From positions 124,001-188,000 of the forward strand of contig CAXBAF010000002.1 in the NCBI GenBank assembly GCA_963973795.1: a stretch of 64,000 bases of DNA, written 5' to 3'. This stretch comes from UBA1926 sp002337215. Its GTDB lineage: Bacteria > Planctomycetota > Phycisphaerae > Phycisphaerales > UBA1924. The position numbers and the translations under genes are program-made. Of the stretch, positions 54,149 to 62,599 are shown piece after piece (position 1 is the first letter of the stretch; every line of letters begins with the position of its first letter). Under the pieces are notes generated by a model that saw only the letters and a list, made by a program, of their open reading frames with translations, was not told the origin of the DNA and did no database searches.

Positions 54149-55759
54149 ATGGCAGCACACGAGCACGAAACGCCCCTTTCCAGAGGTGCACAGGCCGGGG
54201 GTCTTCAAGGCGAGGTCGTCCCGATCCTGGACTTCGGTTCCCAGACCGCCCAGCTGATCGCACGCCGCGCCCGTGACTCGGGCGTCTACGCCGTGCTTGT
54301 CCACCCGAGCATATCGGCCGATGAACTCCGTGCCATGCAGCCCAAGGGGATCATCCTCTCGGGTGGGCCCTCAAGTGTCGACGACGAGGGCGCGCCCACA
54401 TGCGACCCCGGCATTTTCTCGCTGGGGATCCCCGTCCTGGGCATCTGCTACGGGATGCAGCTCGCTTGCAAACTGATGGGCGCCAAGGTCGACCGGGCCG
54501 ACCACCGCGAGTTCGGGCGCGCCTCGCTCGATGTCAACCACGACAACGGAGGCAAGGGCACCCTCTTCAACGCGATCCCGGGGCACACGACGGTCTGGAT
54601 GTCGCACGGCGACCAGATCACCGGGCTCGAGAGCGCGGGGCTCGTCCCCACCGCCGCGACCAAGAGCTGCCCGTACGCCGCGGTGCGGTCGGAGGACGGC
54701 CTGTTCCGGGGCGTGCAGTTCCACCCCGAGGTGACCCACACGCCGCACGGGACGGACATGATCCGCAACTTCCTCTACGAGATCTGCGGCTGCGAGGGGC
54801 TCTGGCGGATGGCGGACTTCGCGGAGGCCCAGGCCGACGCGATCCGCGAGCGGGTGGGCGACAAGCGAGTCATCTGCGGGCTCAGCGGCGGTGTCGATTC
54901 CTCCGTCGCCGCGGCGCTGATCCACAAAGCGATCGGCGACCAGCTCACCTGCGTCTTCGTCGATAACGGCCTGCTCCGCAAGAACGAACGAGAGCTCGTC
55001 GAAACGACGTTCCGCGACCATTTCCATATCGATCTTCGCGTCGTGAACGCGACCGACGATTTCCTGGGCGACCTCGCGGGGATCGACGATCCGCAAGAGA
55101 AGCGCAAACGCATCGGCCACCGATTCATCGAAGTGTTCAAAGAAGCCGCGAGCGATCTGCCCGATGCGCAGTACCTCGCGCAGGGCACGCTCTACCCCGA
55201 CGTCATCGAATCGGGGCACGGGCACGCGGGCAACTCGGCGAACATCAAACTTCATCATAATGTTGGCGGCCTCCCCGAAGAACTCGGATTCGATCTCATC
55301 GAGCCGCTTCGGGATCTTTTTAAGGATGAAGTCAGAAAGCTCGGCGAGGTTCTGGGCGTGCCCGACCAGATCGTCTGGCGCCACCCCTTCCCGGGTCCGG
55401 GCCTCGCGGTCCGCGTGCTGGGCGACATCACGAAAGACAAACTCGACGTCCTCCGCGACTGCGATGAGATCCTGCTCGAGGAAATCGTCGCCGCCGAACT
55501 CTACCGGCGGACGAGCCAGGTCTTCGCCGTGCTACTCCCGATCCAGAGCGTGGGCGTGATGGGGGACGGGCGGACGTACGAGAAGGCCGTCGCGATCCGC
55601 GCGGTCGAGACGCAGGACTTCATGACCGCCGACTGGGCGCGGATCCCGTTCGATGTGCTCGCGCGGATCAGCAACCGGATCATCAACGAGGTCCGGGGCG
55701 TCAACCGCGTCGTCTATGACATCTCGAGCAAGCCCCCCGCGACGATCGAATGGGAATGA
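54149..55759 (+). CDS. guaA: GMP synthase (glutamine-hydrolysing)
   Basis: A 536-residue two-domain enzyme that converts XMP to GMP with glutamine. The N-terminal amidotransferase has VPILDFGSQTAQLI, the nucleophile in LGICYGMQ and the His/Glu pair in VQFHPEVTHT. The synthetase has the ATP-pyrophosphatase P-loop LSGGVDSSV and the C-terminal dimerisation domain with HPFPGPGLAVR and VYDISSKPPATIEWE, the invariant last residues. The length is normal (E. coli 525). The N-terminus has a polar extension of about 25 residues. ATG 54149 has a GAGGA site; it diverges from the HEAT lipoprotein. Confidence 0.97.
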   Translation: MAAHEHETPLSRGAQAGGLQGEVVPILDFGSQTAQLIARRARDSGVYAVLVHPSISADELRAMQPKGIILSGGPSSVDDEGAPTCDPGIFSLGIPVLGICYGMQLACKLMGAKVDRADHREFGRASLDVNHDNGGKGTLFNAIPGHTTVWMSHGDQITGLESAGLVPTAATKSCPYAAVRSEDGLFRGVQFHPEVTHTPHGTDMIRNFLYEICGCEGLWRMADFAEAQADAIRERVGDKRVICGLSGGVDSSVAAALIHKAIGDQLTCVFVDNGLLRKNERELVETTFRDHFHIDLRVVNATDDFLGDLAGIDDPQEKRKRIGHRFIEVFKEAASDLPDAQYLAQGTLYPDVIESGHGHAGNSANIKLHHNVGGLPEELGFDLIEPLRDLFKDEVRKLGEVLGVPDQIVWRHPFPGPGLAVRVLGDITKDKLDVLRDCDEILLEEIVAAELYRRTSQVFAVLLPIQSVGVMGDGRTYEKAVAIRAVETQDFMTADWARIPFDVLARISNRIINEVRGVNRVVYDISSKPPATIEWE

Positions 55760-55764
55760 AAATC

Positions 55765-55828
55765 ACCGAACAGGCTGTAAATATCCCCAATAATCCGGAA
55801 TAGGGCGGGTTCGGTTGACCTGTTCGGT
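55765..55828. promoter_or_regulatory. GTTCGGT repeat cluster upstream of the 459-base repeat gene
   Basis: ACCGAACAGG (55765-55774) and CCTGTTCGGT (55819-55828) form a perfect 10-bp inverted repeat spaced by 44 bases. An extra direct copy of GTTCGGT lies at 55809-55815, 13 bases before the right arm's copy. It lies between guaA and the secreted-protein gene and may be a regulator-binding cluster or a long stem. Confidence 0.5.
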
Positions 55829-55916
55829 ATAACTTGAGGCTGTCAGTGGTGTTGTACCACAGGGAGTGGCCATTCTGTCGCTTCCGCGTGGGAGAGAGAC
55901 CTTGGAAGGGGTATCC

Positions 55917-58001
55917 ATGAAGAATTTGATTGTTTCGGGCGCGATCCTTGCGCTCACCGGATCGGCCGCGTCGGCCCAGTCCTCCGCGTTCATCAACTGG
56001 GAATCGGATCCGAGCGGGTCTGTCCCCAACGGCTTTGTATCCGCCGACACGCCGCTTGTGTCGTTCAGTGACCTCGGCGCAGGGCAACTGGAGATCGGGA
56101 CTTTCGGCGGGGGTCAGTCCGACGGTCTCTCGCTCGTCAACTTCGCCAACACGCCCATCCGCCTCACCTTCACCCGCCCCGTCACCAACCTCGCCATGCT
56201 CATGGGCGACGACGACTCGAACTTCCTGGGCGGCGTCGATGTCTTCACCAGGATCGTCGGCTTCCGCGACGGGAATGCGGTCGCCCAGCGGATCATCCAG
56301 AACAACGGCGACGACATGATCAACGACGGCCCGTCGATCGAGGGCATCTTCGACGCGGTCGAGGTTGAATTCACCGACGCCGCGGGTGTGGCGCACGCGA
56401 ACCTGCCCGAGATCATCGACAGCATCAGCTTCGCGGTGGCAGACGAGTTCATCGACTTCGAGAGCGACGCAACGGGTGGTGTGGGCAACGGCTTCATGTC
56501 GGCAGACTCTTCGCTCGTGCGGTTCAGCGACACCGGCGGCGGCACCCTCCAGATCACCGATTTCGGGACCGGCAAATCGGACGGACGCGGTCTCGTCAAC
56601 AGCGGCGATGACACGGACGGCGTGCGGATGCGGTTCGCACGCCCCGTCACCGCGTTCTCGTGCCAGGTCGGCAACGACGACGGCGGGTTCGTCGGGGGCC
56701 CGGTCTTCGCAACCCTGCGGGGCTTCCTGGACGGCGCCAACACCGCGACCGTGGTCTTCGAGACCAACAGCAACGACGACATCGACGACGGGCCCGCGAT
56801 CACCGGCGTGTTCGACCGGATCGATTTCGCCTACACCGATGCCAGCGGCACGCCCATCGGCCTCACCGAGATCATTGACAACATCGCCTTCGCCACCGCC
56901 TCGCAGTTCATCGACTTCGAGAGCGACGCCACCGGCACCGTCCCCAACGGGTTCGAGTCCGACGACTCGCCCATCGTCTCGTTCGCCGACACCGACGGCG
57001 CCGACCTCACTGTGCAGGCATTCGGCACAGGCAAGAGCGACGGGCAGGCCTTGGTGTGCTTCAGCGATGACGACAGCTCGATCCGCATGGACTTCGACGC
57101 GATCGTCAGTACGTTCACCCTCGAGTTTGGCAACGACGACCCCACCCGCGAACCGGTCTTCGCGACCCTCCGCGGCTACAACAACGGCTCGCTGACACGC
57201 AGCGTCACCAGCCCGACGCTCAGCGACAACCTGCTCAACGAATCGGTCTCCATCGCCGGCGCCTTCGACGCGATCGAGTTCCAGTACACCAACATGGACG
57301 GCAGCCCGGTTGATCTGGGCCTGGTCGAGATCGTCGATAACATCCGCTTCAGCGTCGAGAAGCAGTTCATCGACTTCAACGACGACCCGACCGGCAACCA
57401 GCCCAACGGGTTCATGTCCAACGACTCGAACCTCCTCTCCTTCCGAGACTCGGACGGCGCCGATCTGAGTATCCTGGCGTTCGGCGGCAACCAGTCGGAC
57501 GGCCCGGGCCTCGGCGTCTTCGGAGACGATCCCAGCGCCCTCCGCATGCCCTTCGTCACCCCCGTCAACTCGCTCACCATCGAGTTCGGCAACGACACGG
57601 CCAGCCAGTCCACCCGCCTCCGCGGGTTCCTGGGCAACGTCCAGGTCGCCGAGTCGATCGTCGCCCACGACGGCGATGACGAGCTCAACCAGAGCGTGAC
57701 CATCGACGGCTTCTTCGATCGCGCTGAGTTGGTCTACATCAACAACAGCAACGGCCTGCCCTCTAACCGGATCGAGATCGTCGACAACATCTGCTTTGAT
57801 GTCGCGACCGGCGCGACCCCCTGCAATGCGGCCGACCTCGCCCAGCCCTTCGGGATCCTCGATCTCGGAGACATTGGTGCCTTCGTGAGCGGCTTCACCG
57901 GGCAGGTCCCCGGCTCCGGCGCGGACCTCAACGGCGACGGCATCTTCGACCTCGCCGACATCGGCCTGTTCGTGAGCGCCTTCACCGGCGGCTGCCCGTA
58001 A
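55917..58001 (+). CDS. Secreted protein with four 153-residue repeats and GC-type dockerin tail
   Basis: A 694-residue exported protein with signal peptide (MKNLIVSGAILALTGSAASA). Four tandem units start at FINWESD (55989), FIDFESD (56448), FIDFESD (56907) and FIDFNDD (57366), each 459 bases apart. Each unit follows FIDFxSDxTGxxPNGFxSxDS...GKSDGxxLV...RMxF...GNDD...EIIDNIxF, which suggests a calcium-binding or jelly-roll-like adhesive domain. The C-terminus has a dockerin-like tail with a good Ca loop (DLNGDGIFDLADIGLF), ending in GCP. A strong GGAAGGG site supports ATG 55917. Confidence 0.85.
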   Translation: MKNLIVSGAILALTGSAASAQSSAFINWESDPSGSVPNGFVSADTPLVSFSDLGAGQLEIGTFGGGQSDGLSLVNFANTPIRLTFTRPVTNLAMLMGDDDSNFLGGVDVFTRIVGFRDGNAVAQRIIQNNGDDMINDGPSIEGIFDAVEVEFTDAAGVAHANLPEIIDSISFAVADEFIDFESDATGGVGNGFMSADSSLVRFSDTGGGTLQITDFGTGKSDGRGLVNSGDDTDGVRMRFARPVTAFSCQVGNDDGGFVGGPVFATLRGFLDGANTATVVFETNSNDDIDDGPAITGVFDRIDFAYTDASGTPIGLTEIIDNIAFATASQFIDFESDATGTVPNGFESDDSPIVSFADTDGADLTVQAFGTGKSDGQALVCFSDDDSSIRMDFDAIVSTFTLEFGNDDPTREPVFATLRGYNNGSLTRSVTSPTLSDNLLNESVSIAGAFDAIEFQYTNMDGSPVDLGLVEIVDNIRFSVEKQFIDFNDDPTGNQPNGFMSNDSNLLSFRDSDGADLSILAFGGNQSDGPGLGVFGDDPSALRMPFVTPVNSLTIEFGNDTASQSTRLRGFLGNVQVAESIVAHDGDDELNQSVTIDGFFDRAELVYINNSNGLPSNRIEIVDNICFDVATGATPCNAADLAQPFGILDLGDIGAFVSGFTGQVPGSGADLNGDGIFDLADIGLFVSAFTGGCP
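55989..57824 (+). repeat. Four tandem 459-base coding repeats
   Basis: Unit starts at 55989, 56448, 56907 and 57366 are exactly 459 bases apart. Protein identity between units is partial, so they are old duplications whose length has been kept. The last unit runs into the dockerin tail at about 57825. Confidence 0.9.
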
Positions 58002-58027
58002 ACCGGCATCCAGACCCTGCAACCCTC

Positions 58028-58058
58028 GCCCCCGGCGTCCACGACGCCGGGGGCTTTT
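58028..58058 (+). terminator. Rho-independent terminator of the repeat-protein gene
   Basis: GCCCCCGGCGTC (58028-58039) and GACGCCGGGGGC (58043-58054) form a perfect 12-bp stem with a CAC loop, followed by four T. It starts 27 bases after the stop. Confidence 0.9.
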
Positions 58059-58124
58059 CATTGCGCCGCATCCAGAAACGCGGGCCGGCATCAACCCGGC
58101 AAGAGGCCACCCCGCGCCCGCCCA

Positions 58125-58784
58125 TCACCGGCCTTCGCGCGACTGCCCCGGCTTCTTTCCGGCCTTCTTGGACGTTTTCTTGGACGATTTCTTGGCACCC
58201 GCCGATTTCTTCGCGGTCTTCTTTGCCGTCGGTGTTGTCGCCCGCGTGGAAGCGGCTTTCTTCTCCGCGGCCTTCTTTGAGGGTCGTTTCGCCGCCGGTT
58301 TCTTCCGCGACGCCCCCCACCGCGATTCGTACTGGGCGATGAACGTGTCGCAGTCCATCCGTGCGATCGCATCGCCGAGCACGTCCATGGGCAGGTCCTC
58401 GAGCGACTTGACGCGGATGCACGACTTGCCCATATCCAGCTTCTTGCCTGTCGCGTTCCATTCCTCGACGAAGCGGGCCATCGCCTCCTCGTCGGTGTAC
58501 AAGCAGAACAGGTAGATCCCGATGTGGTTCTTCTGCGACGCGACGCTCACGAAGGGCAGAGGCTGGGCAGGGTCGCAGTGATACCCCGCGGGAAAGACGC
58601 TGTGGGGCACCATCCAGCCGATCATGCCGTACTGGATGCCCTCCTTGGTGCGCTTGTCCCGGCGCGCGTTGATCGTCTTGCGGATCGCGGCGATGGTCTT
58701 CCGCCGGTCCGGCGGAAGCCGATCCAGATACTCCTTGGGCGTCGTGGGCTTGTCGCCCTGGGTCGGTTTCGCAGCGTCACTCAT
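58125..58784 (-). CDS. DUF1801-domain protein with basic Lys/Ala tail
   Basis: A 219-residue protein. Residues 14-150 fit the DUF1801 (YdhG-like) fold, with PKEYLDRLPPDRRKTIAAIRKTI, GMIGWMVP, and HIGIYLFCLYTDE segments. The last 70 residues are a highly basic KK/PAKK-repeat tail resembling histone H1 or the Lys-rich tails of some bacterial nucleoid proteins. This suggests DNA or RNA binding, but DUF1801 has no proven biochemical role. The tail is encoded by repeated GCC/AAG codons. ATG 58784 is chosen. Confidence 0.82.
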   Translation of the reverse strand: MSDAAKPTQGDKPTTPKEYLDRLPPDRRKTIAAIRKTINARRDKRTKEGIQYGMIGWMVPHSVFPAGYHCDPAQPLPFVSVASQKNHIGIYLFCLYTDEEAMARFVEEWNATGKKLDMGKSCIRVKSLEDLPMDVLGDAIARMDCDTFIAQYESRWGASRKKPAAKRPSKKAAEKKAASTRATTPTAKKTAKKSAGAKKSSKKTSKKAGKKPGQSREGR

Positions 58785-58816
58785 AGCGAGAGTCTACCGC
58801 GATACCATCGCGGTTC

Positions 58817-60217
58817 ATGGCCGACCCTCAACAAGCTCCCGCCGACCGATCACCAGACCACCCACCCGGCTGCCCCCTCCCGACCTGGGAGCGTCGCTGG
58901 GTCCGCGGCTACGTCTGGACCGGGGTTCTCGCCGCGATGCTCGTGACGATGCCGACGTCGCTCGCCGAGATCGCGGTCATCCCCCCCGCACTCTTCTTCC
59001 TGCCGCTCGCGCATCGTTCGTTCTCACTCTGGAAAGAGACCGTCACCCGCCCCGCGGTCCTCGCGCTCATCGCGTTCTATGCCTGGCTCGCCGCCGGTCT
59101 GCTCTGGTCGCCCAATCCAAGCCTCGGCATCGAGGAAGCGGGCACCGCGCGCTTCTTTCTCGTCGCGATCCTGCTTACCCCCGCGCTCCGCGTCACGACG
59201 ACAGGGCGGGCCTCGGTGATCGCCGGGCTCTGCATCGGGTTCCTCATCGGCAACGCCGTGCAGGGGCTCAACGCCTGGGCGTTGCACGCCGAGGGGCCCG
59301 CCGCGTTCCGGTTCGGAAGGGCTCTCGACCGCATGAGCGGATGGTGGGACCCCGCCGTCTCGGGCACGATCCTCACCGCAGCGATCGGGCTTCACCTCCC
59401 CACCTCGCTGATGGCGCAGGGACGACGCAGGGTTCTCGCGATCATGGGTGTCTTCATCACCGCCTGCGGGCTTGCGATGACCGGATCGCGGGGCGGCTGG
59501 GCCGCGTCGGTCTTCCTCGTTATGGGCGCCGGGCTCTTCGCGATGATCCGCGCGGGCGCCCTGGGCAAAGGCCGAACCGGCACGGCCCTCGCCTTTATGT
59601 CGCTGATCGCGTCCTTCCTTATCGTCGGTTTCGCCTTCCGGGGCCCCATCACCGATCGGCTCGAACGAGCCGAGGGCCAGGTCGCCGCCGCGCTCTCGGG
59701 CGAGGTCACCGGTGACACCGGCGCCCGCATCGCGATGAAACAGGAAGCACTCGGCGCTTTCCTCGCGCATCCCATCGCGGGCGTCGGCACGGGTGGGTTC
59801 TCCTCGTGGACCGCCGGGCAACGCGGCGCCGACGACCGTGTCGCCGCCTTCGACCACGCCCACGACACCGCGCTGCACATCGCCGCGTCCAACGGCATCG
59901 TCGGCCTCGCCCTCCTCGGGGCAGTCTTCGTCTTCACGTTCCGAGACGGGATCCGCATCGCGCGAACGCACGGCCTCGGGACCTATCACGCGGGCCCGCT
60001 CTTCGCACTCGCGGGTCTCGCCCTCACCACGCCCTTCGACACGCTGCATGTCAGCAACAGTGCCGCGGCCATGACGGGGATGGTCTTTGCCCTGTGCCTC
60101 GCGCCGCCCCGATCAAGCACCCACGAACCGATCGACATCGTCGCCGACGACCGAGCACGAAACGTCGTAAGACAGGCGGCGGCGAACCACACGGCACACG
60201 CCCCATCGAGCGCGTAG
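58817..60217 (+). CDS. O-antigen ligase/polymerase-like membrane protein (Wzy_C)
   Basis: A 466-residue polytopic protein with about 11-12 hydrophobic segments. The Wzy_C region holds TGSRGGWAAS, AFLAHPIAGVGTGGF and FDHAHDTALHIAASNGIVGLAL, including the His-rich periplasmic loop typical of WaaL ligases and Wzy polymerases. It would transfer or polymerise glycan onto a lipid carrier at the outer leaflet. The N-terminus is a polar cytoplasmic tail of about 30 residues. It is followed by uvrC 40 bases later, on the same strand, probably with a separate start. Confidence 0.88.
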   Translation: MADPQQAPADRSPDHPPGCPLPTWERRWVRGYVWTGVLAAMLVTMPTSLAEIAVIPPALFFLPLAHRSFSLWKETVTRPAVLALIAFYAWLAAGLLWSPNPSLGIEEAGTARFFLVAILLTPALRVTTTGRASVIAGLCIGFLIGNAVQGLNAWALHAEGPAAFRFGRALDRMSGWWDPAVSGTILTAAIGLHLPTSLMAQGRRRVLAIMGVFITACGLAMTGSRGGWAASVFLVMGAGLFAMIRAGALGKGRTGTALAFMSLIASFLIVGFAFRGPITDRLERAEGQVAAALSGEVTGDTGARIAMKQEALGAFLAHPIAGVGTGGFSSWTAGQRGADDRVAAFDHAHDTALHIAASNGIVGLALLGAVFVFTFRDGIRIARTHGLGTYHAGPLFALAGLALTTPFDTLHVSNSAAAMTGMVFALCLAPPRSSTHEPIDIVADDRARNVVRQAAANHTAHAPSSA

Positions 60218-60257
60218 GCCGAAACCGCGCCGGCCAAACCGCCGAATACCATCCGCC

Positions 60258-61736
60258 GTGCCCCGCAACCAGGAACATGACCCCGAAGCCCACGACCCAG
60301 GCTCGCTCGACGAGGAGGGCTATCTCCCCGCCGACACCCCGCCGCCCTGGGGCACCGAATCGCGCGACGAACGCCTGACCCGGCTCAACAAGGCCGCCCG
60401 CGAGCTGCCGCCGGTGCCCGGCGTCTACCTGATGAAGGACCACAAGGGCGTCGTCCTCTACGTCGGCAAGGCCTCCAAACTCCCCGACCGCGTCTCGTCC
60501 TACTTCGTGCCGTCGGCCGACCTGGGCCCCAAAAAACACCGCATGCTCGACGAGGTGCACGCCTTCGACACCATCGTCTGCTCGGGTGAGTGGGAGGCCC
60601 TGCTCACCGAGAACCGGCTGATCAAGGACATCAAGCCCAACTACAACGCCCGCCTCATCGACGACAAATCCTTCCCCTACCTCGTCGTCACGCAGAAAGA
60701 GGACTATCCCCGCGTCTTCGTCACCCGAAACCCCACAGGCGTCGACCCCAAGACCGGCGAGCAGGCCCCCGAGATGAAGGGCGCGAAGATCCTGGGCCCG
60801 TTCACCAACGCGGGTGACCTCCGCGAAGCGGTCCAGATCCTGCAAAGGGTTTTTAAGTTCCGCACCTGCAAGCTCGACATCGTCGAGGGCGACCCGAAGA
60901 ACAAACGCTTCCGCCCCTGCCTGCTCGCCAGCATCGGCCAGTGCACCGCGCCGTGCAACGAATCCATCTCCGTCACCGCGTACGGCCGCGACATCGACCG
61001 CTTTACCAAGTTCCTCGGCACCAAGCGCACCGCGATGCTCCGGGAAATGACCCAGGAGATGACCGACGCCGCGGCGAGCCTCGACTTCGAGAAAGCCGCG
61101 ACGCTCCGCGACCAGGTCAAGGCGATCCAACGCCTCGACGAACGCGCCAAGACCAGCGACGGCTGGCAGCCCGAGACCGAGATCGGCTACATCAACCCCG
61201 AGACCGGCACCAAGTCCCTCGCCAAAACGCTGGGGCTCGACACCCCCGTCCGCTGCATCGAGGGCATCGACATCGCCCACCTCATGGGCAACGAGACCGT
61301 GGGCTCCAAGGTCTGCTTCGTGGACGGCAGGCCCTTCAAAGACCAGTACCGCCGGTACCGCATCAAGTCCTTCGAGAACATGCCGGGGAGCCGACGCAAC
61401 GACGACTACATGTCCATCCGCGAGGTGGTCAGCCGCCGATACCGCGACGCCGGCGCCGGCGAAGAGCTCTACCCCGATGTCATCCTCATCGACGGCGGGC
61501 TCGGCCAGCTCCACGCCGCCCTCGAGGCCTTCGAGACGCTCGATGTCAAACCCCCCATGGTCATCAGCCTCGCGAAGAAGGAAGAACTGATCTACGTCCA
61601 GCGCGAAAGCGAGCCCATCCGCCTGAGCCGAAACAACGCGGGGCTACGCCTCTGCCAACAGGTCCGCGACGAGGCCCACCGGTTCGCGCAGTCGTACCAC
61701 CACGTCCTGCGGCGGAAGAAGACAGTCGGCGAATAG
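60258..61736 (+). CDS. uvrC: UvrC excinuclease subunit lacking the C-terminal HhH domain
   Basis: A 492-residue nuclease. The GIY-YIG domain is present with PPVPGVYLMKDHKGVVLYVGKA, then the ENRLIKDIKPNYN block. The UvrB-binding helix is LDFEKAATLRDQVKAIQRL. The RNase H-like nuclease for the 5' incision retains its Asp in GIDIAHLMG, DGGLGQLHA and DEAHRFA. The protein then ends a few residues later; the tandem HhH DNA-binding domain (about 100 residues in E. coli, total 610) is missing. There is also a 45-residue polar N-terminal extension. GTG 60258 is used; no other good start is visible. Confidence 0.93.
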   Translation: MPRNQEHDPEAHDPGSLDEEGYLPADTPPPWGTESRDERLTRLNKAARELPPVPGVYLMKDHKGVVLYVGKASKLPDRVSSYFVPSADLGPKKHRMLDEVHAFDTIVCSGEWEALLTENRLIKDIKPNYNARLIDDKSFPYLVVTQKEDYPRVFVTRNPTGVDPKTGEQAPEMKGAKILGPFTNAGDLREAVQILQRVFKFRTCKLDIVEGDPKNKRFRPCLLASIGQCTAPCNESISVTAYGRDIDRFTKFLGTKRTAMLREMTQEMTDAAASLDFEKAATLRDQVKAIQRLDERAKTSDGWQPETEIGYINPETGTKSLAKTLGLDTPVRCIEGIDIAHLMGNETVGSKVCFVDGRPFKDQYRRYRIKSFENMPGSRRNDDYMSIREVVSRRYRDAGAGEELYPDVILIDGGLGQLHAALEAFETLDVKPPMVISLAKKEELIYVQRESEPIRLSRNNAGLRLCQQVRDEAHRFAQSYHHVLRRKKTVGE

Positions 61737-61814
61737 ATTCCTATTTACATCGGCCCGCAAGGACCTCGCGACGCGCCTGACGCAAACGGATTGCACGGCT
61801 CGCGGAACGAGTCC

Positions 61815-62546
61815 TTAGCCGACCTTCTCAAAGTAAACGTTGTTACAGAACCGACCCACGCCGTAGTTCTGGTGCTTGTCGACATCCATCTCATCGATGC
61901 CGAGCCACCGCTTCCCGTCGTTGAACGAGCCCCGATAGCCGAGCGGGCGGAGCATCCCGTCGAGCGTCTCGAGGTGCGACGCCTCGCCTGGCTCGTGGGC
62001 CCGCGCCTCGCTCTCGACCAGCAACGAAGGCCCGAACCGCTCCAGCGAGGCGAGCCCACCCCGGATGATCTCCAGTTCGTGCCCCTCCGCGTCGATCTTG
62101 ACAAAGTCGAGGCGATCGAGCCCGTACGATTCGACCAATTCGTCGATCGACACGAGCCGCACATCCACGGCGTCCACCGCGCGCCCATCGCCCAGATCGC
62201 CCATCGACGCGCCGTGCGTCGAATCACGCGGGATGTTGATCGTGCCCCGGCCCGGTGCTTCCGACGCCGCGGCGTGCACCACCGTCGCCTGGGCCATGTT
62301 CACGGACCCCAGCGACGCGACGAGCCCCTCGACCATGCGCTCCTGCGGCTCGACCGCGATCACCCGTCCCGTCGTGCCCGCGCGCCGGCCCATCCAGAAC
62401 GAGTACGCGCCCTTGTGCGCCCCGATATCGATCGCGACTCCCCCGCGCGGGATCGCCCCGAGCATCCGGCTGATCTCGGGTTTGTTGAGTTTCCAGCGGT
62501 ATCGAGCGGCGCGAACGAGCAGACGGGTAGCGAGCGTGAGCGACAT
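61815..62546 (-). CDS. FkbM-family methyltransferase
   Basis: A 243-residue protein with the FkbM fold. The SAM site is VAIDIGAHKGAYSF (motif I), VIAVEPQ (motif II), and DFVKIDAEGHELEIIRG is the family signature. These methylate O-sugars, fatty acids or polyketides; many lie in polysaccharide clusters. The neighbouring genes do not fix a substrate. It faces uvrC's end (79 bases between stops). Confidence 0.88.
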   Translation of the reverse strand: MSLTLATRLLVRAARYRWKLNKPEISRMLGAIPRGGVAIDIGAHKGAYSFWMGRRAGTTGRVIAVEPQERMVEGLVASLGSVNMAQATVVHAAASEAPGRGTINIPRDSTHGASMGDLGDGRAVDAVDVRLVSIDELVESYGLDRLDFVKIDAEGHELEIIRGGLASLERFGPSLLVESEARAHEPGEASHLETLDGMLRPLGYRGSFNDGKRWLGIDEMDVDKHQNYGVGRFCNNVYFEKVG

Positions 62547-62599
62547 GCGGCCATCCTAGACGAACAGCCCTTCCGCCGGGGTCTCGTCCTGTGTGCCGT

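Noticed and set aside
55701..58094. Antisense open frame of about 800 codons opposite the repeat protein.
   Set aside because: It mirrors the 459-base repeats and has no signal or domain. The plus strand has a signal peptide, dockerin tail and ribosome-binding site.
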